Shown here piece after piece: positions 12,844 to 26,572 of a DNA stretch of 64,000 nucleotides. Below the pieces are notes generated by a model, which was not told where the DNA came from, made no database searches, and worked only from the letters and a program-made list of their open reading frames with translations. The stretch lies in the NCBI GenBank assembly GCA_026874595.1, contig CM049318.1, positions 8,720,741-8,784,740 of the forward strand, in the 5' to 3' direction. A program made the position numbers and the translations under genes. Each line of letters starts with the position of its first letter. Position 1 is the first letter of the stretch. This DNA is from Sipunculus nudus. Its lineage: Eukaryota; Annelida; Sipuncula; Golfingiida; Sipunculidae.

Positions 12844-12865
12844 GTGTGTGTATGTGTGTGTGTGT
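12803..12865. repeat. Compound (TA)n(TG)n microsatellite
   Basis: About 37 bp of TA followed by interrupted GT/TG repeats. Confidence 0.95.
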
Positions 12866-13978
12866 CTGCGAGTCATCCCACCCCTACCATCCTGGAAGGG
12901 TGACGCCACTGGTCTCGTGCATGTAAAACCGGAAATCCAGAGGGCTTAATAATAACCATCATTCTTATTGTATCTCTATACCTTCAAATTGGGGTTACAA
13001 AGATGCAAGGTCACAAAAGAAAAAAAAACAGACTAATGTCGCTTTAATAGACACCAGATATTCCAGGCCTGGTGGTCCCATTTTCCGGTCCTATTAATTT
13101 TTTATCAGAACAAATAGCCCCATCCAGAATCGTTTAAACATACGGGTAACATAATATTATCTCCTACTTTTAACAGCCCGTTCTCCATAAGCGGGCATGG
13201 GTTCGGAATTCGCATGACAGCTGTTTAACGTTTAAGGAGTTTTACTGTGACAAGCAGTTTGTAGTCTCTGAAATGAAGATAAAACCAATGGCATCAAGAG
13301 TGCTTCCGAATATCAAGAAGGGTTATAACGGGATACCTTGGGGCAATTCAGAATTTGTTCAAAATAGTAAGAAGACTTAATTTCAATTAAATTTGCCAAC
13401 TGATATTTTCATGTTAATTTACAACTTATTTTTTCCATTTCCGCAAGAACCAGGGCACACATGTGCAGTTTCCCCACAGATTTCCCTGGGAGTCAATACC
13501 TCCACAAATAAAGTTGTAACATTAAGTACAGCACTTCTGAGAACGCTTCAGTACCTGATGTTAATTAAAAGTTTTTTTAGGCCTGGCGATACTCTCGAAC
13601 AAGCCAAACTATGGCACATCAGTTATAGCGAATCAGTAAAAAAAAAAAGAAAGCATTTTTTCTCTTATATCGAGGTTAACAGCGAGGAAAGTCAGACATG
13701 AAAATGTGCAATCTTTGGTCTATAGAAATGTCAACGTGCCATCTAACGGGTCTTCTTTTGAATGTGAAAATAAATGAATATTATCTAAACAAAGATCATA
13801 GATTCCAATTTGAAATCAACACTTAATATATTGAAATAAATATTGCTACGTATGGTAGAATTTTCATGTTAATGTGGTTATATCGCATAAAATTCATTTA
13901 CATAAAAACTACGTTTCACACGTTTAATAGAATTACACAAGAAAGGTTAGTTTATTTTCTGCAAGTAGGTTATATATT

Positions 13979-13980
<2 letters not shown>

Positions 13981-14018
<38 letters not shown>
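13981..14018. repeat. (CT)19 microsatellite
   Basis: Uninterrupted CT dinucleotides. Confidence 0.98.
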
Positions 14019-14021
<3 letters not shown>

Positions 14022-14631
14022 AGGAATGGAATGATATAGCAATTACTTTGATTGACTTTTCATAATATTTTACAAGGTACCCATGTAACAGAATTATATG
14101 TTTATTAAGAATAAGTTATCCCAGTACTTTCTGTGTCTTAATAAAATAGGACGACTAACTTTTTTTTAATAATTAGACCTTAAAGTTATTGCATTTTTCT
14201 TGTCATTTGACCAAAGATAAAACTAATCATGAAAAATAATTCGATTTATAATTACAACAAATGACATTTTATACCACCTGTACAGGTATCCCATTTTAAA
14301 ACAAAATTAATTAATATTTAGACGGTAGTTTAACTTTTAACAGTTCAAGATATGTTATCGTTTTTGGTGGAAAATTCTTCTACTGGTTTAATTTTGTATC
14401 TTAGCTCTTAAATAATAAGATTTTTATCACAGTGTTCTACTTGGGAGGCAGTGTCATAAAAACAATATCCTGTTCTTTGTGAAGCAAACAAGGTCATTTC
14501 GTGTTATATGTTTTACGATGCAATGTAAATTAATCAAAATTAATTCAACTTGAAATTCTCCATCATGTTCACGGACATTGGACGGTTTGACGACGCTGTC
14601 CTGAAAGAAAACTCAAGTACTTGAGGCCTTT

Positions 14632-14636
<5 letters not shown>

Positions 14637-14708
<72 letters not shown>
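14637..14708. repeat. (TA)36 microsatellite
   Basis: 72 bp of uninterrupted TA, the longest TA tract in the window. Confidence 0.98.
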
Positions 14709-14709
<1 letters not shown>

Positions 14710-16268
14710 CGGACATCAATTTACCTTTGACATTTAAACACACTGTGGACGGGAATTCTTCACCTTCAGGGAGAAAACTTTCATTTCATTTTCGTTGTGA
14801 TTGCAGCAATTCACCTTTTTCATCAGTGAGGATCCTATCTTCTGGTCAAACAAGTGTTTCTGATTTACGCTTGGTCATCTGTCACCCGTTCGCTTTGATG
14901 TCATCCTGTATATTAGCGGGCCTACTTATGTACGGCTGATTATCTGCAGTGTCTTGAGTTACCTTTTCTTATCTGGTCTATCTATAGTCTTTTGGTGTAT
15001 CTTTATTACTTTGTTTTTTTTTCTATTTATGGGACGTGAATGACCGCGAAAAACGTTGTAACTATTAATTGGTTGTTAAAATAGGAACAATATTATGGGC
15101 ATAGAACGGTTGGAATTTTTATGGGAAAAATATATGGGCAAAATGTATCTGGGAACAGTTGTTCCGCAGTCTACTTGTGACCAACATATTCTCTTGATTT
15201 ATCTGTGAGCAAACTTGTTCCGTGCGACCTCTCTGTGTGTCTGTGACCACAGTGTCCACTTTAATTTGTTAACTTTTCAACTTTTGATTTACCTGTGAAC
15301 AAGACCAGGTGATCTTTCTTAAAACGCTTGGACTATCTTTTATCTTTCCCCGTAGCTGTCATGCCTGTAATGTTCTGGGGGTCTTTCTGCGACATGCGGC
15401 TGTTTCATTTCTCTTCCGGGGAACGTTTCACCATGTGACCTACTTTAATAATTGGTCTGTCGTAGGAGGGCCCCACTATGGAACCATACACCTGCACTAA
15501 ATATATACATTTGGCATCATCCATCAATTTGTTTCTCAGGTCCTACCATTAATGAAACCAGCTGATGTCAAGCTGAAATATGCGGACTTTTTTATACGGA
15601 GCGGCATAAAGCTGCCAATGTTGAACTGAATATTTTCAACTTTTCTAGGACCTTGTTACATATAAATTCAATTCGTGGATTTGAAATAAGGGAGGTGAAT
15701 ATACTTATGATATACCAAACTGAGGCCAATGAAGCCCCCTTTGTAGCTGATTATACATAACAAATTTATATGATGTTAAATAAGTGCTATCTTTTAACTT
15801 ACCTCCCCCGCCCCCCTTCCCTCCCCTCACACACACACACACAATCAAAACTAACAAAGTATACAGAGGCGCATAGGGCTTAATGTACAAATCCTGCTCC
15901 ACCTTGTTTTACAGGGGAATAAACATCATGAATCTCGGGTAAACATTGTTAGTAATCTATATACTAGTGAAATATTTGAGTGAGAGAGAGAGAGATATCA
16001 TTATCGCAGAATTGGCACTACAGAAGAAATTTTAATCAATTATTATTATTAATTAATTGATTAATAATTATTATAAATAAATATTCTTATTTATTACTCT
16101 AGGTCATTAACTATGACTATTTTTTTATCAATTTATATCTGTCATAGCTTAATTGAAAATCCAATTGTAGAAATAAAATAAAAGTATTTATGTTTCTATG
16201 TGAACGGTTCATGAAAATATTTCTATTTCGTATTAAATACTATTATTTATTAAACATTTATATCGTTT

Positions 16269-16455
16269 CCCTTTAGTTCTGACTTATAAAATTTAAAAGA
16301 TCATGTGCAAATAACAGGCAATATTCTTTCTGCCAGTAGCTGCTGATGTCCCGGTAATTTGCCCTTTAGTTCTGGCTGATAAAATTTAAAACTCCTGTGA
16401 AAATAACTGGCAACATTCTTTTTGCCAGTAAATACTGATGTTCCGCTAATTTACC
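16269..16455. repeat. Tandem duplication of a 93-bp unit
   Basis: Two adjacent copies, each beginning ccctttagttctg and ending near gctaattt/ggtaattt. They share ataaaatttaaaa, aaataac.ggcaa.attctt and gccagta...ctgatgt. Copy starts are 16269 and 16362. No coding potential. Confidence 0.85.
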
Positions 16456-19340
16456 TACCCTCTTAATCCAGGTATTTATCATTCTGAAAAAAATCGGCAT
16501 CGTAAATGAGGATATATTGGATTTAATTAATATTTAATCCCTCCCCCCCCCCCCCCCCCTTCTAAATCCTGGACTGGATTTTACTCTTAGCTATCAGTAA
16601 TAATAAATATATATATATACTTTATTTATTTTACACGGATTTTACAACCAACTATAATAATTAATACGATGCATTCTCCATGATTCATATATGGTTGCGT
16701 TAGGTAAAGCAAGTTTTTTTTTATTATTTTTAGATGTTAATAAAAAAAAGAATAAACATCGACATTGCGCTCCGCTTATTGGGATAGGCCCACCCTGTAA
16801 CATAGTCATAACTTTAAACAATAGGGAGAGCTGTAAAAAAAAAGGGGGCCATCATGTGTGCAGCACATACATGCGTCCTGAATGATATTAAAACTGAAAT
16901 ACCATGATTCACAAGAGTGTTTAAGACATCACTTAAGAAGGTATTAGGTTAACATTTTGGTCGCAATTCTACATCATGATACAGAAACTATACAATTATT
17001 TTATATTTCTAATTCAACACAAAATCGTTTTGCTCTCCTCATATATATCTATATATATGACTGCATGTCAAACCAAAAAAAATGCAAGAACAAATAGAAG
17101 TGGGTGGCATCACCAGTCTTAGGCGAAGTGCAAGCTTCAGCATGCAGTTATATCTCGATTCCAAGAAATGATATTTTTTTTCTCAAACTGAACCCGGATG
17201 TATAAAGTTAATCAATGTAACTATTGTATTTAAGTATGATTTTTAATCAAGGTGGTCCAATTATATTGAAAAGGGTCTGACTAGAATTTTCTATTTCAAT
17301 TTTGTGATCTGATGCAAAATATGAAATGACCCAGAATAACTGAAGAATGGTTGATATAAATATAATTTTCAAAATTTCTAAGTGGACAATTCAATACGAA
17401 ATTCTACAACTCTTGGTTAATATTGTAAAGAGAGGGTTGCCTTGATTTTATTTTAAGTTCACTTTCATGATCCATCGCAAAATATTGGATAGCTGATAGT
17501 AATTTCTATTTGCCAAACGCAATTGACAATAATTTAAGTAGTACAAATATAAAAAAAAACAAGGACAAAATTCTTTTCGCTCAACTGATCAACATAAACT
17601 GATGGTATAGATCCAAAACCCTCTGAGAGAGGGGTAAAAATTAATGATGACGTGCGGAACGGAAGAATTCTGTTAATGGAAACTGAAAAGATATTTTAAA
17701 AAATTACAGTGATGCTCTTAAGAGTTCAGGATGTTCCTGAAGATATGACCCGAATGACATTCAACTTTGCATGGTGTAAAAGATTTGGAAAAACATGTGG
17801 ATGAGAAATGATATTTATGATTTAATCCAAACCAGCTTTTGCCTGCCACAAACTGTTATTTTAACGAGTGTTTCTTTCCAAACCGTGATAAAAATGAAAA
17901 AAAAATCCAGGTTAAGCCACAGACCTAATGCCAAATAACCTCAGTTTCGTATACATTTTTTATATTGTTTTGTCTGTTTGCTTGTCTGTACGCGCACTAC
18001 AGGTCACACTTCTGATATTACTCAAATGTAAATATTAGTTAACCATCGAAGCCGATTATTTTCAAGCAAGATCATCTGGGATATATATCACCGAAAATTC
18101 GCAGCGGGTTAGCGCTCGGCTTCTGTTCCTCTAATTAGAATTTTCATCATCTGGACCATGCATAAATAGTTTGAACCGATCTTCACGAAACTTTTTGGAG
18201 TGCTTGGCACGAAGTATTAAAAAAATCATTGAATATTGGTGCATAAGGCGCATTACGGATCCAATGGGGTTGTTATGCATTTGGAAGAGGTATGCGCTCT
18301 AATGAGTGCCCCCTATGAGGTCTTAAACATCTGTTGCTTCTTCTACAACTAGTTCTTAACTTACACTATACATATTAAAAAATATGTTTCCACACACTGT
18401 ATCATGAAAGAGGGATAAACCCACATTTACTATATGACATTTTATTGAATTAACAAACACCCAGCTACAGTAAAATATTATCTAGAATTGATCAATGAAA
18501 TTGTATGTTGTCTCGAGGTTAAAAGAAATCCCAAGTTTACTTAAATGTATTTTCTTAATCGGTTTTCAAAAATAAACTTAGTCCATAAACACAACGAAAA
18601 CAGTTTTAACCAATTAACCAATTAGCTCCCACATTAATTAATTACTCAACCAAATAAATGTACATAATTAATCAATCGGTATCTCCATTCTCTTCAAGGA
18701 TATTTATTTGGCAATATATAGAGGGTGAATAGAAGTGAATACGTTGAATATAAAGTAAGTTAGTAACATTTATGGGACCCCACCCCCTTATCTGTGACAG
18801 TTCATATGTCTCTTCCTGTGCCTAAACGTAACAATCTTCAAATCCGATTTACCAAAAAACGCCCTCTCTTGACACTAGCATCAGGCAGATTCATAAACTA
18901 GAGACCCTTACTAACATTTTTATACAAATTATCTTTTGTATATATTTTTGTGCCACTATCTCCATAAATATGGCCCTTTTCAAAGGTCTCCTTCAGCACT
19001 ATAACCTTTCTTGGGTTATTCGCCTCCCCTATTCTGGGGATCATTTTTGGATATCTTGGACCACTGGTGTACATTCAATGTCTTGGTCTATCCTTACAGG
19101 TGTGGTTTACTAGTAATTCGTTAACCGGTCTATCTCTGGCCCTTTGATCACGTGGCCTACCTGTTTCCGTATGGTATGCATGAAATTTTTTTTTCTTGTC
19201 TCTAATATAACCAAACCCCAGTTTACTCTTGTAGTTTTGTGGCTTTTTAATTTTTATCTTCAACAGTAAGCTTAATTAATTACTTGCCTGAACATATATC
19301 TAAAAGAATGACATTACATAAAACACTGACGTTAAGGTTT
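16456..19340. other. Non-coding stretch
   Basis: AT-rich DNA with a 17-base C run at about 16543-16559. No exon, RNA or mobile-element end is recognisable. Confidence 0.5.
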
Positions 19341-19348
19341 TTTCTACG

Positions 19349-19585
19349 TGACGTGGGACCGGCCACATATTTTGAGTGACTGAGTGATTAAAATGTCGTA
19401 AGCTGACTGCTATTAACGTTTGATTAAATGACGGATGTGATATAGAGTTGTTTCCAGGATTGCCTGTTTAAACGTTTGACGTGACGTGATTCGTGACTGG
19501 ACTGCCTCTAAAATGATTGACGTGACGTGATCGTCTTTTTTAGTGAGTTATTGTTAGTGACTGACACGTGAATGATGTGACGTGA
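19349..19585. promoter_or_regulatory. Cluster of TGACGTG motifs
   Basis: TGACGTGG at 19349, TGACGTGACGTGAT at 19477 and again at 19518, and TGATGTGACGTGA at 19573, with CACGTG at 19565-19570. TGACGTG(G/A) is the core bound by CREB/ATF bZIP factors and resembles the ATF6/XBP1 unfolded-protein-response element. The copies sit in a degenerate tandem context (tgactggactgcc and similar words recur), so it could be a decaying short repeat rather than an enhancer. No gene is visible within several kb. Confidence 0.35.
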
Positions 19586-19589
19586 AGAA

Positions 19590-22173
19590 AATACTCTAAC
19601 AGTCTCTTAAATAACTGAAGCGAGTCAAAATGACTGTTGTGCCCGTCAGTCTAAGGACTGGCGTGAGTTAAATTGACAGCACTCGTCAGGCTTTGACAGG
19701 GTTCTCGTTACAGATATTATGGGAAAGTCTTTTCTAGTGATTAAACTTGACCGTCTGTTTAGGTCTTACTATCCTCAAAATACCTTGGTTTAGTTAAGCT
19801 TTATAATATATATTATAAAACCTTTAAGTCTAATGATAAAACATATTAAGAATCCTCAGAATATATTCTTTTAGATTTATTGAATATATATACAGTTTTT
19901 GAAATCGTTCTGAAGATTTTAAAATTCAAAACAAAATTTTCATTTTTACCAAAAAAATGAGAAATATCTCGCATCTGGCACAACGTATGCATTGAACAAT
20001 AACATCAGTTTACACTACACAAAGATATCTGCAGGCATTTTTATTGTATATTCACCCTCTCTTTTTATTCTTAAAATCCACTTTTTTGGTCAAATTAACA
20101 ATTGATTATCCGTTTAAAATCGCCCGTTAATATTAAAAATACAGGATATAAAAAAAACTGTTTAAGTTTACATGTTATCAAAAAATGATAGCTTTACTTC
20201 TGATAGTTTGTGAGAAAAAAATCACTTCTGAAGACGGTGTAATCGACTGAAATACTGTTTTGAAAAAAATGGCTAAAAACAGATTGGTAGGAATTATTGA
20301 TAGGAATATGGTAGCAGTGGTTGATGTGGAAATCTGTTTTAGTGCTTGCTGTAATCATGTGACTGAAATTACCTCCAGTTTGTTTGTAACATCAGAACGC
20401 AGTGGCGGATCCAGATTTTTGCTATAGATGGGGCACAGCTGTCACAAGGATATATGATTTTTACGTATTTCGCTCAGCATCTCATTACCAATGGAACGTC
20501 GATGTTCCATAGAAAAATAATAAGACCATTTGTTCAGTCTCCTTTGTGACCTTAAATGTTGGATGTTTTATAGAAAATCTGTGATAAATGGGTATTTTAA
20601 TCTTACATTAACTTAAATATAAAACTCAAAATATCTCATTTAGTAGAATAGTTAAAATTAAATATATGACATGTAATTATTTAGAGATCCTACAAAAAGA
20701 AAAACTATTAAAATAATCTAGCTTTGTACCCATACATATTAAGCGGCAATGGCAACAGATTTGAATCCCTGAAATTTTGATTGCAAAAACTACTTTATTA
20801 AAATAACTTAAACATATTAATACCTGGATTTACATGAAGTTCCATTTATCTCATAATAATCTTTCAATGAATATGTTTAAGAAATAATTAAATTATAGTT
20901 ACTGAATCTTCACATATACGAAAAATATAAATTAACATTTAAACACTCTTACATTCTTGAAGCAAAGCGATGGGAAAACTGGGTGTTGCATGTAATAAAG
21001 AACAGGGATATTGCACAATCGAGAAAATAAACCCTGAAATGAAATTAAAGCATTTGTTAAACAATATTTCATTTTTTTGAGTAAATATATAATAATTTCT
21101 TCCGAAGGGTTGTTTCACCCAAACCCCGCCTCTCACAAACCCATCCTTTTCTGTACCATCCCCTGTTTTAATACTTTTCCACCGCATCCGAACCTATAAT
21201 TTACTAGGAACGCAGTCTTCATAAAACTGTACCATTATAATTCCTTAACCCAAATTTGTGCAAACCTTGTTCGGATCCAACAAACTGCGAAAAGGTCCTG
21301 ATTTCTTCTTCATACTACCAAATCTGCGTGTGGCAGCTGTTCTTTTCACGGCTCCCGTAGACATGGTAATATGACGATGCTGAAAATTTGCAAGTTTCCA
21401 TTTCGGCAAACTTTAGTTTTTCAAACAAATATTTCTTCCAACATCTACATACACCAATTTTTGTATTCAGCTTATTCATAATCTATTCGTACAATGGTTC
21501 AGAAATTTGCCAGAGCGAATATGCACTTTAGGGTAGGAACGTTGCCTTGCCAAAATATGTGCAACTGGTGTAACTGCCGGAATTGAATACAAATGAAATT
21601 GCAACTTTTCCAGAACACGTTAAATTATATAGCATGCGCAAGTAAAATAACCATAACCTATACCTTATGTCTGGCCATAGGGGTGATTTACTTGTATGTA
21701 GACATGTATGTACATCCAGTAGTTATCAATAGTACGGGAGAGGCAGCATTTCCATTCGGAAACGAATGGGGTTTGACCGTCCATTGACCAAGGGGTGTTT
21801 TCGGTGACTGGTCATTGTTTGGGTCCTCTTGGGCAGGAGTTACTGTGAGAGACAAGGACGGTGTCAGGTTATGACTTCTGGATTATGACTCCCTAGCTCT
21901 GTGCACATTAAGTCTGAAATCCAGACGGTTTTATTACATGTCATTCTCATCGAACCGTTATCCTCAATCTGTAGACCTTGCACCAACAGGACAATATAAT
22001 CCTATAGCTGTGAGCCATTTAATCGATTATATCGATGATTGGTCGTTTTCTATCATAATCAACTAAATTGGTCGTAATTTAGTATAATCGATCACTGACG
22101 ATTGTGCCTGTACATGCGAAGAAGTCGTTCACCAAATAAAATATACTCTAATCCAGTCAGAGGAAAAAGAAGG
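19590..22173. other. Non-coding stretch
   Basis: Contains one end of the GCGGATCC MITE family (CAGTGGCGGATCCAG at 20400-20414, no partner end found) and the SINE-like tail at about 21870-21930. Nothing else could be supported. Confidence 0.45.
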
Positions 22174-22377
22174 CAGGGGCGGATCCAGAATTAAGGAAAA
22201 GGGGGGGGGGGGGTCCAACCAAGGAGAACTAGAGAAAAGCCTAAAAAAGGTCCCCAGGACCGGAAAAGGGCGGAGGGTTCTGGCCGCAAAATTTTGTCTG
22301 AAACCCTTAAAAAAGTTGCTTCGGGTGATAAAGGGAGGGTCTGGACCTCAAGACCCCCTCCCCGGGTCCACTTCTGG
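22174..22377. mobile_element. Second copy of the GGCGGATCC MITE
   Basis: Begins CAGGGGCGGATCCAG and ends near GGGTCCACTTCTG, an imperfect inverted pair. The interior aligns with 10926-11085: ggaccggaaaagggcgg, ccgcaaaattt, ccttaaaaaagttg, gggtctggacctcaagaccc. A run of G at 22200-22212 lies near the left end. Confidence 0.6.
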
Positions 22378-23201
22378 AAAGACGGGACAAAACTGAAACT
22401 TGAGAGGCGAACTCGTGTCAACATGTCGTCCATTACCTTGACCTGTCAGCATGATGTACAAGTCAAACTCACTTTACTTGATCAACATATAGGAATAATC
22501 CTATAGAGCACATTTAAAGGTAAAATATAAGTAACATAAAATAATTGATCAATAGTAATCGATAATTTATCGTCGGTTGTATTCTTTCTTTAAATCATCA
22601 AATATGATTTTTCAGCCTATTTCGATTTAACGTTTTCATTATCAAGTTCTCCTATGATTTTACAGTACCAGACTGTATATACATGCAGTTATTTAACAAT
22701 TGTTTTTTGGTGGAGAGCGTCAGCTTGTCTGATGATGATTTTAGTCTTAGTTCTGGGCTAAGCGATGCTAAACTGACATCAAGACCGGTCCAATTTTTTC
22801 GACATATTTTAAATGTAATTAACCATTCCACGAAACATATGTAAGACAGGTCAACGACCAGCCAATTCGTTTTCAGATTTTTTTAAATTAAAAAGGTTTA
22901 TAAGGAGCAAGCATATAAAAAATACTAATGGGTTGTTCACCAGGCGGCTGCTGACATTCCATTGATTTGTTCTCTGTATCCAAACCACAGGCCCACACTC
23001 GACTTTCCGTTTAAGCAGCCAGGGTTTTAATATGAGAGAGCCAAGATGGTGCTCAGATACGTCATGTAGGATGAAGGAAGACACATTTTTACATTTCCAT
23101 TTCTTCAAATACCATTTAATATTGATAGTACACACGGCAAATAAGATATACATAATATTTATATCGAGAGTTAGGGCATTTTTTAATCACGTGATTAACA
23201 T

Positions 23202-23247
<46 letters not shown>

Positions 23248-23801
23248 GGATGCGTTAAAAAGCATATATTTAAAATAAACGGAATTTGTATTTTAAAACT
23301 CTATTTCTTTTTTGTTGGACTCAATTTTTTCTAAATTGTCTTCATATATTTCATACGTTTAAGAATAAAATATTGCTTTAGTATACATTTGTAGAAAACC
23401 TCATCCTAAAATATATTAATCAATACTAAAACCTGTCAGAAAATATCATTTTATAAATAATAAATCATGGATTATTGACAAATAGTATTGATATATTATA
23501 GTATAAATTTTCATTTCTATCAAACTGTCAGTATATGCGACATTTACACTCAAACCTACACGAGTATTTAAGGTGTAAACAGACAGTCAGAATATGTATT
23601 CCTATACTTTTTGCCTTAATGGTAAAACAAATATGTTTCATAAAACTTATGAGTATACATATATACGATGAGACGATGTTACATCAAAGAGTATATGCTT
23701 TATATATAGTTTTATTCTTGACGTTAAATAAACACTGTCATTCTAAAGGATAGTAATATCTGTCATAGACTTCTTCATGGATTATCATAAACCTATAATT
23801 A
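22378..23801. other. Non-coding stretch
   Basis: Contains a (GA)n tract at 23206-23244 directly after a perfect 12-bp palindrome, TAATCACGTGATTA-like, at about 23185-23198. No gene evidence. Confidence 0.5.
23206..23244. repeat. (GA)n microsatellite
   Basis: About 19-20 GA units. Confidence 0.97.
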
Positions 23802-24385
23802 ATCACAATATCTGATTTTTTTCTCAAATTGCTCAAATGGAAGCACCACATTAATGAAATGATACAAGGTCAATACATATATAAAATATATTTATAATGT
23901 TAATGCTGACACTGCGGATACACTGGATATATAAGGTCGTCAAATTGACGACGTAAGGTCGTCAAATGGGTATACCTAAAACGATGACTCAGCTGTCAAA
24001 ATCTGTATTTGACGACCCAGTAGGGGCGTCATTTCCCATGAAATGACCACCAAGGGTCGACCCTTGTTTTCGTTCTTGATTGATAGGTTGCATTTAAATC
24101 TAGGGTGGGGGTTCTTTATCCTTGCAATATTCAAAATCATTTTACGTGTTAAGTGTATGTAATGTTTAAGATGAATATTTCGAAGGCTCCTGATCCATTG
24201 GGTAGATGTGGTAAGGTTAACATAAAGCAGTCGGTAACAGTGAATCTTCATTATATCACAATATCTGATATTTTCTCAAATAACTCAAATTTAAGCACCA
24301 CATTACTGAAATGAGCAACGTGAAAATACAAGGTAAATTAATGTATAAAGTAGGTTTATAATTTTAATGCTGACACAGCAGTTAA
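23802..24385. repeat. Direct duplication flanking a hairpin-rich insert
   Basis: 23802-23915 and 24252-24385 share tcacaatatctgat, tctcaaat..ctcaaat, aagcaccacatta.tgaaatga, caaggt and taatgctgacac. The spacing is about 450 bp. Between them lie a perfect hairpin, GTCGTCAAATTGACGAC (23936-23952), a second GGTCGTCAAAT (23957-23967) and its exact inverse ATTTGACGACC (24007-24017). This suggests a mobile element or hairpin unit bounded by an old duplication. Confidence 0.65.
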
Positions 24386-25490
24386 AGATGATGGATAATA
24401 ATGAATCAACATAAGAGCCACTTATATATTTTCCATTTCACTGCGGGTATTATGCATGATTTCTTTTATATTCGGAGCAGATTAACAGCTTCATAGGAAA
24501 GTTCAGAGTTACTGCATTATTTACTTTCATTTCATTATGAATGTTAATGGTAGGAAACATCTGCAGAAACAAATGATAATGATAATATTTCTAGAATGCT
24601 ATATATTATGAATAATTCAGAATAAGTGTAGATAATAGATTATAATACATCATATATTGACAAAATACATGACAGGTTTCTCGTTTTACATTTGAATTTA
24701 TATGTACTGTGAGGTGTCTTGTACCGTACTCAGCTCGCAGCAGTTATCATAATGAAGATAAAAAACACAAGATTTCACGATATACCAATGATCCATATAT
24801 GGCATTAAAATCGGGGAAATTAAAAGTCAGAGCAGAGAATTCAGCATTCGACTGAATTTCTTCATGTTTGGTTTTCCATATTATGACTCAAATTGGAGGC
24901 GGCTTTAGAGGGGGCGCCCATCTCTTTTTCGAACTTAAAACTTTGCGAAAGGAATAATATAAGACTAGCGAAAGCCGCGTCAGAGTTTCGTCTCGCGCTG
25001 TTTTCTTCCCTACTTCTGAATGCCAAAGGTTTGTAAGAACTCTGCTAGGACTCTCGGAACACTGTTCTTACCTATGCCAAGGTGCTTTGCCCCCTTTTCT
25101 GAGACCCAAGTATCCTCCCTTGAAAACTATAAAAATACAGATGCTAAGGAATATATGCATTTCAATATTCAGTAGAATTTATGCAATTTCGGCATTCGAC
25201 TGGATTTCTGTATTTCATTTATCTACATTTAATTTTTCAAGAATATATAATAGGAATATTTCAGAAGTGATGCATGACCGCCATTTTCCTGTATTCATGA
25301 ATTCACGATTTTTTGCAGTTCAGGTTATCTACTAATCTCATATTAAGATATATAGGATTAAGCTTAGACAAGCCAGAGCCACTAATTTAGATATTAAATA
25401 GTATTCTTAATTTGATTTTAGTCAAATCTTCCTGGGCACCCTATGACAGCATCTAAATTTTAATGAGGAATATGAATTAAACCCTGTGTA
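24386..25490. other. Non-coding stretch
   Basis: A short motif pair, ttcagcattcgactgaatttc at about 24840 and tttcggcattcgactggatt at about 25188, is the only internal similarity seen. No gene evidence. Confidence 0.45.
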
Positions 25491-25496
25491 TGAATT

Positions 25497-25990
25497 TCAG
25501 ATTATTCCCCGCTTCAGATTACCCAGATAACTTAAGATCGCATTCAGATTACCCGTGTACAATGAAATCGATTTCAGATTTCCCCGTAGGTTATTTGAAA
25601 TCGATATCATCTTACTCCCTCCGATATCAGATTATGTCAATATTTTGTTTCTATATGGTTATTATAATTTCATTCTTCTTGATTTTTCTAATTAGGTTGA
25701 ATCTTTTTATATCTGATTTTTTTATGTAACGTATGAGCCATGCGCTTGGGAATTACTTTGGTCAATATATATATTTAACTATACCATGAAAATGTGTCGC
25801 GAGTTTTTGGTTAACAACTGTTGACTCCAGCTTTAAATCTTTTAACTTATTCATTTTCTTATTCAATTTACATAGTATGAGTTAAAAGCATAATAATTAG
25901 TCCATTAGCCAAATGAGCGAGGGGGTAATCTGAATTAAATTCTGTTCAGGCTACCCCCAGGTTACAGTTTCAGATAACCGTGGATGAAAT
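25497..25990. repeat. TTCAGATTACCC repeats with an inverted partner
   Basis: On the + strand TTCAGATTA(C/T).CCC-type words occur at 25497, 25513, 25543 and 25573, spaced 16-30 bp. The reverse complement GGGGGTAATCTGAA is at 25921-25934, followed by ggttacagtttcagataacc. The arrangement looks like the subterminal repeats of a small element about 500 bp long, but no target duplication was found. Confidence 0.5.
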
Positions 25991-25999
25991 GGGGTAGAC

Positions 26000-26522
26000 A
26001 TGAAATGGGGTAACATAAACGGGTGGCGTTTCTTTTTATTGCGTATACATTATTCCCTTGAAATTTAATTGAAAATTCAAAGGAATCAGGTGATTTATGG
26101 TAAGGTAAACACGGCTTATAATTCGGTTTCCTAATTGTTCGCGAGGGTTTTAAATTCGCGATATTTGCGATAGAAATTTATAGCAAAAATAAACCTTCAT
26201 GAACATGGTCTCATCTTCACAGGACGAGTCATTTATACTATATATAAAAAAACTCCCCAGTAGAAGCTGTAATCGTTGCCTGGAAGAAAAGGTCCAAACC
26301 ATTACGTTCCCCAAGACACAAAGGCTCAACAAAAGATCAGAGCTTATTTCCAAATGCTGGCATAATCATAATCCCTATACACTCCCACCTGAAACAGGCC
26401 GGGTGCTTAAGCACGTAATTACATATTGTCACCAACCGTTCCTTAATTTCACATCTGACCATTGCGACAACATAAAGACACGAGTTAATGTGTAACTCAA
26501 CATTTTCGTTATAAATTCTGTA

Positions 26523-26572
<50 letters not shown>

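Larger units (their letters stand above)
12870..16268. other. Non-coding stretch with microsatellites
   Basis: Contains (CT)19 at 13981-14018 and about 36 TA units at 14637-14708. The ORFs at 13393-13701, 14727-14939 and 15309-15500 have no domain or splice context. No RNA gene was recognised. Confidence 0.5.
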
